Shown piece by piece: positions 10,315 to 17,369 of a stretch of 64,000 bases of DNA. Source of the stretch: Ruminococcaceae bacterium UBA2719 (GTDB taxonomy: Bacteria > Bacillota > Clostridia > Oscillospirales > Acutalibacteraceae); contig DEKP01000011.1 of assembly GCA_002353935.1 (NCBI GenBank), forward strand, positions 10,809 to 74,808, written 5' to 3'. Within the stretch, counting starts at the first letter, position 1. Every line of letters begins with the position of its first letter. The position numbers and the translations under genes were made by a program. The notes beneath the pieces are model-generated. The model was given only the letters and a program-made list of their open reading frames with translations, searched no databases and was not told the DNA's origin.

Positions 10315-10343
10315 ATATTATCACAATTTGTTGTAAATTGCAA
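10315..10343 (-). promoter_or_regulatory. Sigma-A promoter for radC operon
   Basis: On the minus strand TTGCAA and TAATAT are separated by 17 bases, about 50 bases upstream of the radC start. It faces away from the tRNA-Leu promoter about 65 bases away. Confidence 0.6.
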
Positions 10344-10406
10344 GTAATATTACAGCTTAGTAATACAATCTCAAATTTAAAGTACAAGTAATTTATAAAT
10401 TATTTA

Positions 10407-10435
10407 TTGACAACTACAAAATTTACTGTTATAAT
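10407..10435 (+). promoter_or_regulatory. Strong sigma-A promoter for tRNA-Leu
   Basis: Perfect consensus TTGACA (10407-10412) and TATAAT (10430-10435) with a 17-base spacer, ending 16 bases before the tRNA, as expected for a stable-RNA gene. Confidence 0.88.
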
Positions 10436-10451
10436 TCTTTTTGTTATTTAA

Positions 10452-10535
10452 GCGAGTGTGCTGGAATAGGCAGACAGGCACGTTTGAGGGGCGTGTGTCT
10501 TTGACGTACGGGTTCAAGTCCCGTCACTCGCACCA
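10452..10535 (+). tRNA. tRNA-Leu(GAG), integration site of the element
   Basis: The 84-base sequence folds as a class II tRNA. The acceptor stem GCGAGTG pairs perfectly with CACTCGC, the T-loop is GGTTCAAGTCCC, and there is a long variable arm. The anticodon stem CACGT/GCGTG encloses the loop TTGAGGG with anticodon GAG at 10486-10488, decoding CUU/CUC. CCA is encoded. Its last 13 bases (10523-10535) are repeated at 27993-28005, so the 3' end serves as the attachment site of the element that follows and the gene is kept intact after integration. Confidence 0.95.
10523..10535 (+). repeat. attL core (13-bp direct repeat)
   Basis: GTCACTCGCACCA, the 3' end of tRNA-Leu, is identical to 27993-28005. 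The bases on either side differ between copies, so the identity is limited to 13 bases. Integration into the T-arm/acceptor end of a tRNA gene is the standard mode of tyrosine integrases, and an integrase gene lies next to the other copy. Confidence 0.85.
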
Positions 10536-10539
10536 TTTT

Positions 10540-10569
10540 GAGGCAGTTTTTAACTGCCTCTTTTGTTTT
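10540..10569 (+). terminator. Hairpin terminator after tRNA-Leu, supplied by the element
   Basis: GAGGCAGTT pairs with AACTGCCTC around a three-base loop and is followed by TTTTGTTTT. It lies inside the element's left end; the original chromosomal terminator appears to be the one at 28009-28052. Confidence 0.8.
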
Positions 10570-10674
10570 GCCAACTTTTCTTAAAACGCCCGAAAACGGC
10601 TTAAATACTGGGGTTTTGGGCAGTTGCATAGTTAAGTTGAGAAAAGTTGAAATCGGTTAAAACAAGATAAAGTG

Positions 10675-10714
10675 CAGTCAAAAATACAGTCAACAGCAGT
10701 CACGAACGCAGTCA
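10675..10714 (+). repeat. Four direct CAGTCA repeats, putative integrase arm sites (left)
   Basis: CAGTCA occurs at 10675, 10687, 10697 and 10709, spaced 12, 10 and 12 bases and usually followed by A-rich bases. Two more copies spaced 12 bases lie near the right end (27938, 27950). Clustered short direct repeats at one helical turn near both ends match arm-type sites of Tn916/lambda-type integrases. The rest of 10570-10837 holds no gene, only a small hairpin (GACAGCA...TGCTGTC, 10749-10768). Confidence 0.55.
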
Positions 10715-10837
10715 AAAACATAGATTTTTCGTGAAAACATATAGACCGGACAGCAAAAAAGTGCTGTCAAATTAAAGAAAATGACCTTAATTCACTGAAT
10801 CGTTTGTTTGACAAATCTATTTTCGGAGGTCATTAGT

Positions 10838-11146
10838 ATGAAGAATATAGTCTCGGAACTGTACTACGGCAACATTGATCCGCAGGCGCGCGGTTTCAAG
10901 AACGGTAGTTTTTTGAAAAAGCAAATGGCTGTTCTTTCGGAAAGTGAAGCCATGCTGACCGAAAGGCTGACAGGTGAAGAAAAGGAAGCTTTTCTATCTT
11001 TCGTAAATGCTTCTGACGTTATCTTAGGAGAATCGGAGCTCGACAGCTTCATCGTCGGATTCAGATTAGGCGCAAGGATTATTTACGACACCTTTGTAAG
11101 TGACGATACGCCGTATGAGGATTTCTTAAAGGAGCAGAGCGAATGA
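10838..11146 (+). CDS. DUF6809-like small accessory protein
   Basis: A 102-residue protein starting MKNIVSELYYGNIDPQARGF, the typical opening of a small family (I believe DUF6809) common in clostridial integrative elements. Function unknown. It is acidic and helical, with no signal peptide or membrane span. The start is ATG at 10838 behind TCGGAGGTCATTAGT; an in-frame ATG ten codons upstream lacks a ribosome binding site. The sequence AATGACC at 10780-10786 can pair with GGTCATT (10828-10834), which overlaps the Shine-Dalgarno, so translation may be modulated by leader folding. The stop overlaps the next ATG. Confidence 0.7.
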   Translation: MKNIVSELYYGNIDPQARGFKNGSFLKKQMAVLSESEAMLTERLTGEEKEAFLSFVNASDVILGESELDSFIVGFRLGARIIYDTFVSDDTPYEDFLKEQSE

Positions 11147-11322
11147 GAAATCCTAAATATCATCTTTATCTAACGCACGATGAACATCGAACCGTTATCA
11201 ACAGTTTGATTTGCTTAAAAAACGACCTTATTTCACAGGGCAAGTATACCGATGCAGTTGATGAGTTGATAGTCAAGCTCACAAAAGCAAAGGTTAAGAA
11301 AATCAAGATTAAGGAGATCTGA
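11143..11322 (+). CDS. Small basic hypothetical protein of the element (59 aa)
   Basis: Starts at the ATGA overlap with the previous gene and ends three bases before the TnpV start, so it is part of a tightly packed three-gene operon. The protein begins MRNPKYHLYLTHDEHRTVIN and ends in a Lys/Ile-rich tail (KVKKIKIKEI). It is charged, likely helical, and lacks Cys or membrane spans. Similar short ORFs occur beside TnpV-like genes in clostridial elements, but no function is known to me. Codon-by-codon reading shows no internal stop, which together with the packing makes it a likely real gene despite its size. Confidence 0.65.
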   Translation: MRNPKYHLYLTHDEHRTVINSLICLKNDLISQGKYTDAVDELIVKLTKAKVKKIKIKEI

Positions 11323-11325
11323 ATT

Positions 11326-11682
11326 ATGGCAACAACTATTACATATACACAGCAGGGCGACTATCTTCTCCCTGATTTGAAGTTACCAGAACAACCGAAG
11401 GTTGAAATCGGCGTTTTCGGACAAAGACATAAGCGTTATCTGCAAGAGCACCACAGATTAATCTACTTCAACCTGCTCACCTCATGCAAGCTCGCGGCAT
11501 ATCTCACTGACGTTGATTCTCAGGCAAATGATATGTATGATTTGCTTGTCCGTCAGCTTTCCGAAAAGGAAAACATAACAGAACAGCTCAAAGCGGAGAA
11601 TCCAATGGAATGGACGCGCAAAATGAACGCAATCCGCCTCACAGCCACCGAAATTGTCAACAGAGAGATAATCTACACATAA
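11326..11682 (+). CDS. TnpV-like transposon-encoded protein
   Basis: A 118-residue protein matching the TnpV family: it opens with a beta-strand YTQQGDYLLPDLKLP, then GVFGQRHKRYLQEHHRLIYF, and a helical C-terminal half (LVRQLSEKENITEQLKAENP followed by MEWTRKMNAIR). TnpV proteins are found in Clostridium transposons such as Tn4451-like elements and are not themselves recombinases; their role is unknown. The gene starts three bases after the 59-residue ORF and shares its AAGGAGATC ribosome binding site region. An IR resembling a terminator follows at 11720-11765, closing this small operon before the helicase operon promoter. Confidence 0.75.
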   Translation: MATTITYTQQGDYLLPDLKLPEQPKVEIGVFGQRHKRYLQEHHRLIYFNLLTSCKLAAYLTDVDSQANDMYDLLVRQLSEKENITEQLKAENPMEWTRKMNAIRLTATEIVNREIIYT

Positions 11683-11719
11683 AACTTAATACCGCTTAAA
11701 AATGTCATTTAAGCAAAGT

Positions 11720-11770
11720 CAAGGAGATCAGGGACTATTTGCCTTGATCTCCTTGTTCTTTGTAAAATAG
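11720..11770 (+). terminator. Hairpin after tnpV operon
   Basis: CAAGGAGATCAGGG can pair with CCTTGATCTCCTTG (14-base arms, one G-U pair), followed by a weak T-run (TTCTTTG). It is positioned to stop the tnpV operon transcript. Between it and 11927 I see only the promoter described next. Confidence 0.6.
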
Positions 11771-11852
11771 CCTATGGGTGTTTTCTTATTTCTGTTTGTT
11801 GTGATGTTTTACAAAATAAGAGATAGTTTTTGTCAAACGGAGAGGTATATTG

Positions 11853-11881
11853 TTGAAAAAAGAGTCATTATATGATATGAT
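11853..11881 (+). promoter_or_regulatory. Likely promoter of the four-gene helicase operon
   Basis: TTGAAA (11853-11858), 17 bases, TATGAT (11876-11881), about 45 bases before the first ATG, which has a strong TGGAGGTGA ribosome binding site. An overlapping TATGATATGATAAAAT stretch offers alternative -10 elements, so the exact start is uncertain. Confidence 0.6.
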
Positions 11882-11927
11882 AAAATAGAATAATTCGATA
11901 TGGTTTATTGATTGTGGAGGTGAGAAT

Positions 11928-13529
11928 ATGCGATATGCAATAGACCGTTTAAATGCTGGATTTGAAATGGAAGTATGTGCAGATGATTTTGACGGAGAGT
12001 ATTCGGTTCGGCTTTCAAACAGGTTTTTTTGTCCGGAATGCGGCGAATCTGTTTTCTGGAAATCAAAAGGTGGAAGAAAAACCAGAAATGAGTTTTCACA
12101 CTATCGAAACTCTTCTCAAGCACCTAAATGCGACAAGCGAGTAGACGGGAATTCGAGCTTATATGTTTATCAACGTGTCGGTTTGCCTATGAAGATTGCT
12201 CGTAGAGGCAACACCTTTTTTCTTTACATGAGTTTTCCTGCGATCAGTAACACGTTAATAGAAACTGCTATCAATCAAAAAGCAAAAGTAACTATATCTA
12301 CAACTATATCTACAAACAGATTATCAAAATCGTTCCCTGTGAATTTTACATATTTTCAAGCAGACAAACAAACCTTGCTGCCGCTTGATTTTGTTCCGAT
12401 AGGCAACAACTATTCTGTCTCTGTTAGCAGTACGATAGGTTTGTCTCAGCTAAAACAAAAATGGTCGGATTATTCAGACGGGTTTTCATATGCAGGAGCT
12501 ATTTTCACCAACGAGGATGACGGAGCCCGAAAGGTTCGTCGCGGAGATAGCATTACAACAGGAAAACAGTATTATTTAATATCAAAAGATTACCGACCTG
12601 ATTACGAGGAGATAAAAATCACTTCTATCGGAAAAATCACACTAAATAACAGCAGCTTCAATGTATATGAAATGGAAGTTAATGTATCGGTGTATGATAA
12701 GTATCTATACACAAGCATAAGCAACCACCTCAAACAATGCTTTGGCGTTTGGTTATTGGAAACCGTTCCGGAATTGATCCCACTGTGGCCGCCGGTTACC
12801 GATCAGGACGTCTCTGTACCCGTTACCGATCGCGGTTCTATAATATGCGCTGTATCAAGTGGCAATAGTACACCAAGGGTGTTTCACTACGAAAGAAACA
12901 GAGCGATCACTGTTCCAATCAAAAGTGATGAAAGCGAAAACAATACGGTTGAATTGCCGCTATATCATCAACAGGCTACTATTGTTTCTGTTGACAGAAA
13001 ATATGTCGGACGTGAAGCTGTTTTTTTCAAGAGACCTATTGATTATAACGGCTGTGGTTACGATATTTCCTTGCTAAGCAACAATGGCAATTTAATCTCA
13101 GAAAATGATCCTATCTCAAAAACGCATAGAAAAAATGCAATTGTTCAGACAAATGCGAAATTTGAGCTATATCTTAAAACCAGAGATTTTGTTATCACAC
13201 ATCTGTCAATCAGAGAAACTCAAATCCGTTTCCCCGATTGCGATCATCTGCAAGAGATTATTTTCACTGTTGAACAAGGAATAGTCAAAAAAATTGCTCT
13301 TCAAAACAGCCGACCAACTGAGCATTTGTTAAAGTCCCAAACTCCGGTAATCAACACGATCAAATCTTCTGATTACGTACCAATACCGCGTTGGGTAGGA
13401 TATCTTCTGTCGGAATGGAAGAAAAACGGTGATATCAAAACGGTCCAGGAAGTTTCATCATTCTTTAATCAAGGTAAAATGCCGTATCAGCTTTTAAAAG
13501 AAATGATGAACTACTTGTTTTTGGAATAA
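11928..13529 (+). CDS. Unassigned protein with N-terminal zinc site, first gene of helicase operon
   Basis: A 533-residue cytoplasmic protein I cannot assign. Residues 35-68 form a CxxC...H...C site (Cys35, Cys38, His58, Cys68) set in FFCPECGESVFWKSKGG and FSHYRNS. This resembles the zinc-binding beginning of CoiA-like nuclease proteins, where such a motif precedes a restriction-endonuclease-like core. Here the rest is mostly beta-strand-rich, with no visible PD-(D/E)XK or HNH signature, so a nucleic-acid or protein recognition role is as likely as cleavage. The C-terminal 50 residues look helical (WVGYLLSEWKKNGDIKTVQE). It leads the operon with its own promoter and a strong ribosome binding site, and the next gene starts 29 bases after its stop. 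It may correspond in position to mid-size accessory proteins of Druantia-type loci, but I see no sequence proof. Confidence 0.85.
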   Translation: MRYAIDRLNAGFEMEVCADDFDGEYSVRLSNRFFCPECGESVFWKSKGGRKTRNEFSHYRNSSQAPKCDKRVDGNSSLYVYQRVGLPMKIARRGNTFFLYMSFPAISNTLIETAINQKAKVTISTTISTNRLSKSFPVNFTYFQADKQTLLPLDFVPIGNNYSVSVSSTIGLSQLKQKWSDYSDGFSYAGAIFTNEDDGARKVRRGDSITTGKQYYLISKDYRPDYEEIKITSIGKITLNNSSFNVYEMEVNVSVYDKYLYTSISNHLKQCFGVWLLETVPELIPLWPPVTDQDVSVPVTDRGSIICAVSSGNSTPRVFHYERNRAITVPIKSDESENNTVELPLYHQQATIVSVDRKYVGREAVFFKRPIDYNGCGYDISLLSNNGNLISENDPISKTHRKNAIVQTNAKFELYLKTRDFVITHLSIRETQIRFPDCDHLQEIIFTVEQGIVKKIALQNSRPTEHLLKSQTPVINTIKSSDYVPIPRWVGYLLSEWKKNGDIKTVQEVSSFFNQGKMPYQLLKEMMNYLFLE

Positions 13530-13558
13530 TAACTGTCAAGAAAAAGAGGCTATTCATA

Positions 13559-16327
13559 ATGGATGAGAAAAAATACATAGAAATTGATTTAACAAAACTG
13601 GATAGATCAGAGATCAGTTATATTTGTGAATTGATTACGCCACAAATTATACGGCAATTTTTCAAAAAAGAATCACGATTTTTCAATCGTATTAAACCCG
13701 GATATCGCGCCTCAAACCTTTCTGACAAAGAGGCTATCAAATTGCTTTGCAGTAATGCTACAGATGGGGTTGCTGCAAACTTAATTATTGGCTTTCTAAA
13801 TTCTAAGCTAGCAGAAATAAATGAATACTGTGCAGATTTGGAGAAGCAGGGATACCCGCATGAAAAAGCGAAAATGATCACATTATCAAAGAGCCTTTTC
13901 TTAGACAGGGTTGGGTTATATTTTAAGATTTGCGGAGAGGAATATTCAGAAGAGTATATTGCGCTGGCAGAAGAAATGGTAGCGTTCTTCAAAAGCTACG
14001 ATGAAAATAATGATGAACCTTCTAAAAATGCACCGGACTCGGAAGAATTGACTAAACTACGTCAAGAAGTATCGGAATTAACTCAATTAAATGAAGAACT
14101 GCAACAAACTATTCATGAAAAAAATAGTGAATACTTGCAAGGGCAGCAAACGATACAAGAGTTGACAGATAAGTTCGATGTGCTGAACGATGAATTCCTC
14201 ACTGTTCAGTCTCTGAAAACGGAATTAATTGAAAAAAAAGCAGCCTTACAGGCTGAAGTTGATCGTTTGAACTCACTTTATCGTTTGCACGATGAAGAAC
14301 GAAAAGATATATTTAGCAGCGAATATAAGCATCATTCTATATGTAAAGTTTATTATGATTGGAATAAGAATCGTTGGCTTTCGAGAATAGCAGATATACA
14401 CGACGGAAGGATTTCGATATTTGAAAAAGATGATTCTTTACCGCATTATTTCGACAACAGAGATAAGCTGTATTGGAAAGACGGTCCCGAAGAAGAAGGC
14501 GCTATTGGTGTATGGCAATGGAATGCCGTTGAAAATAAAACAACTCCCGGAAAAGATTACGTTACAACTACGTATGTTCAAAACGCTTCATTCATTGAGG
14601 TCATAGAGTTTTCTGATTGCCATTCTTATGAAGATCTGGCATCCGCATTAATCAGCAAGGAAATTCTGTCGAATGTCGCGGAAAAGGTTTTTGTTGTGTG
14701 CCGTGACGCAGATGGACAGTTGATAGGATTACTCATTAGAAAGCGCGATTTAACAATTAACAGCGGATCAGCAAAACTGAAATCAAAGGTATTTACTCTG
14801 CCCGGATATGAATTGTCAAGCGCCGATATTATACCAATCGGCGAAAGAAAAATATACTCTTTTACGGCAGCGGGAATGCCTAACAGAATTATTCAGATAA
14901 GAAACCCGATTGCAGTTGCAAAAGAAATCATTCTCTCACGCGCCACTCTTTCTGCCCTTAGAAATCTTGGACTCACAAAAAGAGAAGCCCAAAATTGCCA
15001 GGCGTTCTTAAAAGACCTTCCTGTTCAAACGATATACGACGATCTTTCCGATGCTTACTCCTGCTCGAGCGATGAAGCACAACAATATGTTTCAGAGTTT
15101 ATTGTACGAGCGGATTCATATTTAACCGAAACCGATTTGGATACCACGACACTTGCCGCTGCGGTAGAACGCAGCAGCGCCTTACAAGAGCGTTGCAAAA
15201 AGTTTTTGACCGAAGAATGGCAAAAGGAAAACGCGGAAAAGCTGTCAGCCGCGCAAAGTGAGCTTGAGAATATCCAAACACAGTTGACTGAAAAAACAGA
15301 AAGTATTCAGCGCTCCGAAGAGGAATTGCGTGTTTTGGAACAAAAGAAAGCTGGAATACAGGAGGATATCGATCATCAGATTGCTTTTGCTGAGGAAGTC
15401 AAAGCAAACGTGCAAAAGCATATCACCGATGCGAGACAAAATGCATCTCAATTTATCAGCGATATGGCGTTTATATCCCCAGTTATGTCGACGCCTTCAG
15501 TTGCTACAAACGATAATAAGGTTTTATTCAGCCGGATACTTATTGGAGAACAGGGCGAAGAAATCACTGACAGAGATGATTTTGCGGAAGCATTAGGTGG
15601 AAATCTTGAAGCAATCGGTTATGAAGAGAATGTCGCCATTGACATGGCTGAAACGATCCTGTTTTGCATTGAGAACGGATTGCCTGTGGTCTGTGGAACG
15701 AACGCCTCAAACATTTCCGACTGTGTGGCAGCAATGTTCGGAAATGCTGTTCACCATGCTTTCTTGCGATTAAACCAAGATAATTGTCAGCAGCTTTGCG
15801 ATGAAATTGTTGCGGCGTCTCAAAAGCATATCAGTGTAGTATTGATTAACGGCGCTTTTGATGGGCTAAGCTTTAATTTCTTTAATGAATTATTGCTGCG
15901 ATTATCGCCATATAAAGACCGTGTTGTTTTACTCTTTTCACTGAACGATATTCCTTGCCGTATGATCCCTAAAACCGTATGGAACCGAACCATGTTTATT
16001 GACGGAGACGACGGCTTCACAGGATTTAGCACTCAATTGATTCAAATACATCAATCGGAACCAATGGTAAATCAACCGATCACTCAGGATGCTTTCAAAT
16101 CCGCAAGAAAACTGCTTCGTCCTTTTGAAAAGATCATTGACAATCAAGCGCTCGCGCACTACGCTGCTTTTATGGCATTGAACGATTGCGGGATTAAGGA
16201 CAAAACCATTATGTGGCAAATTCTATTGCATGCGCTTAACCTCGGAAGCAAAGATCAAATCACCGAATTCCTCGATTCGGCAGGAATAGAAGAAAGCGAC
16301 TGCAAAGGCTTTATGAGATATATGTGA
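13559..16327 (+). CDS. Large coiled-coil protein with degenerate NTPase-like C-terminal domain
   Basis: A 922-residue protein with an apparent four-part layout: a helical N-terminal domain (1-155); a coiled coil (about 160-244, KLRQEVSELTQLNEELQQ and following); a mixed alpha/beta region (about 250-540); a second coiled coil (about 558-640); and a C-terminal alpha/beta domain. In the last, GLPVVCGTNASNISDC (from Gly707) sits where a P-loop strand and Walker A would be, but lacks the Lys and the G-K-S/T signature. VVLINGAFDGLSF (about 760) resembles a Walker B strand with Asn in place of the acidic pair, followed by RVVLLFSLNDIP like a sensor strand. It therefore looks like an AAA/McrB-like NTPase fold that has lost catalysis. 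No known family recognised. It may be a structural or sensor subunit joining the other three proteins. Confidence 0.85.
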   Translation: MDEKKYIEIDLTKLDRSEISYICELITPQIIRQFFKKESRFFNRIKPGYRASNLSDKEAIKLLCSNATDGVAANLIIGFLNSKLAEINEYCADLEKQGYPHEKAKMITLSKSLFLDRVGLYFKICGEEYSEEYIALAEEMVAFFKSYDENNDEPSKNAPDSEELTKLRQEVSELTQLNEELQQTIHEKNSEYLQGQQTIQELTDKFDVLNDEFLTVQSLKTELIEKKAALQAEVDRLNSLYRLHDEERKDIFSSEYKHHSICKVYYDWNKNRWLSRIADIHDGRISIFEKDDSLPHYFDNRDKLYWKDGPEEEGAIGVWQWNAVENKTTPGKDYVTTTYVQNASFIEVIEFSDCHSYEDLASALISKEILSNVAEKVFVVCRDADGQLIGLLIRKRDLTINSGSAKLKSKVFTLPGYELSSADIIPIGERKIYSFTAAGMPNRIIQIRNPIAVAKEIILSRATLSALRNLGLTKREAQNCQAFLKDLPVQTIYDDLSDAYSCSSDEAQQYVSEFIVRADSYLTETDLDTTTLAAAVERSSALQERCKKFLTEEWQKENAEKLSAAQSELENIQTQLTEKTESIQRSEEELRVLEQKKAGIQEDIDHQIAFAEEVKANVQKHITDARQNASQFISDMAFISPVMSTPSVATNDNKVLFSRILIGEQGEEITDRDDFAEALGGNLEAIGYEENVAIDMAETILFCIENGLPVVCGTNASNISDCVAAMFGNAVHHAFLRLNQDNCQQLCDEIVAASQKHISVVLINGAFDGLSFNFFNELLLRLSPYKDRVVLLFSLNDIPCRMIPKTVWNRTMFIDGDDGFTGFSTQLIQIHQSEPMVNQPITQDAFKSARKLLRPFEKIIDNQALAHYAAFMALNDCGIKDKTIMWQILLHALNLGSKDQITEFLDSAGIEESDCKGFMRYM

Positions 16328-16334
16328 GGCTGAT

Positions 16335-17369
16335 ATGGATGACAAGCTTCTTCGCAGAATGGCGGAAGATTTAAAAATATCACCATACAAAAATGAATAC
16401 TATTTCGATTTTGAATGCCGCGTGATTTATTCCGCAATGGCTTCATGGATCAAAGCTGTCTGTATGGATAAATCGGTATTGGCACAGGCTGAACAATCCG
16501 ATACAATTGAGGGAGTCAGCAAAGTACATGTTCTGAACAAATGCAAGCCCGTGTTGGATGAATTGCTGAAACGATTTCCAAGTACAAAAGCATGGTTTGA
16601 GATTCATGATAAGCACTACAAGAATGCTGTAGAGTTTATCCGTTCATCCCTTTTAAGCAGCGGCGAATTGGTGAATGTGGGGTTTGATACCCAAATTGCA
16701 CTTGCAAAGCAAGAGCAGCAACCATTAACTCCGGTATTGAAACGGTGTAAAGGGATTGTTTTGGATCCTAATTGTTTTTACTCCGGAATAGCTGCATTAG
16801 CACAGACTGCTCCAAAAGAAGATTTTCAGCTGGAACAGCTGATTTCAGCGAAAGAATGGTTTTTAGAGTATATCAAAAACGCGTGGTGGAAACCGGAATC
16901 ATCCGATCGGGAAGCGGTCAGCTTTTTTAACCCGTATTACCGTTCCAAAAGTAATGCCTACTCGTGGCAGGATATGCCTCCAAAGCCTGTGAAGGAAATC
17001 GTACTGTTTCGGCGTATTATCAATAAATACGACCGCGAATACGTGCTGTATCATACGATTGAAAAAAAGATTCATCGGATCGATCCTGTTTTTAAGGACT
17101 TCCGAGAATACAGGAGAATCATTATGGGGATGCGTGCTTTCGCAGATAATCCGGTTCCCATGACTGCGACACACTTCGCAGACCATACAGCTGTTTCGAT
17201 GAATGTCCATCTCCCAAGAAAAGAATTCCTATTGTTGAAGACCTACGCATGGCCTCAAAGAGGAATCATGGATAAACTTAACTGGAATATGCCGCATATC
17301 GTTTGGGATTACCTAAAACCATATTTTTTATCACTGGAAATGCAAATAACGGAGGAAAAGCATGGATAA
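16335..17369 (+). CDS. Unassigned 344-aa protein of helicase operon
   Basis: A soluble 344-residue protein without recognisable catalytic motif, signal peptide or membrane span. It is rich in aromatic residues (for example YIKNAWWKPESSDREAV and LLLKTYAWPQRGIMDKLNW). The N-terminal third is helical with the segment EYYFDFECRVIYSAMASWIK. Cysteines are scattered (CMDK, NKCKP, KRCKG, DPNCF) and do not form a clear metal site. The start is seven bases after the previous stop and its end overlaps the helicase start by eight bases, so it is translationally coupled to the helicase and is probably its direct partner. By position and size it recalls the small protein preceding the giant helicase in type I Druantia, but this is analogy only. 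Confidence 0.82.
   Translation: MDDKLLRRMAEDLKISPYKNEYYFDFECRVIYSAMASWIKAVCMDKSVLAQAEQSDTIEGVSKVHVLNKCKPVLDELLKRFPSTKAWFEIHDKHYKNAVEFIRSSLLSSGELVNVGFDTQIALAKQEQQPLTPVLKRCKGIVLDPNCFYSGIAALAQTAPKEDFQLEQLISAKEWFLEYIKNAWWKPESSDREAVSFFNPYYRSKSNAYSWQDMPPKPVKEIVLFRRIINKYDREYVLYHTIEKKIHRIDPVFKDFREYRRIIMGMRAFADNPVPMTATHFADHTAVSMNVHLPRKEFLLLKTYAWPQRGIMDKLNWNMPHIVWDYLKPYFLSLEMQITEEKHG

Noticed and set aside
10675..10714. Possible CRISPR-like short repeats
   Set aside because: Repeats are only six bases with 10-12 base spacing and no Cas gene; they fit integrase arm sites better. No CRISPR array seen anywhere in the window.
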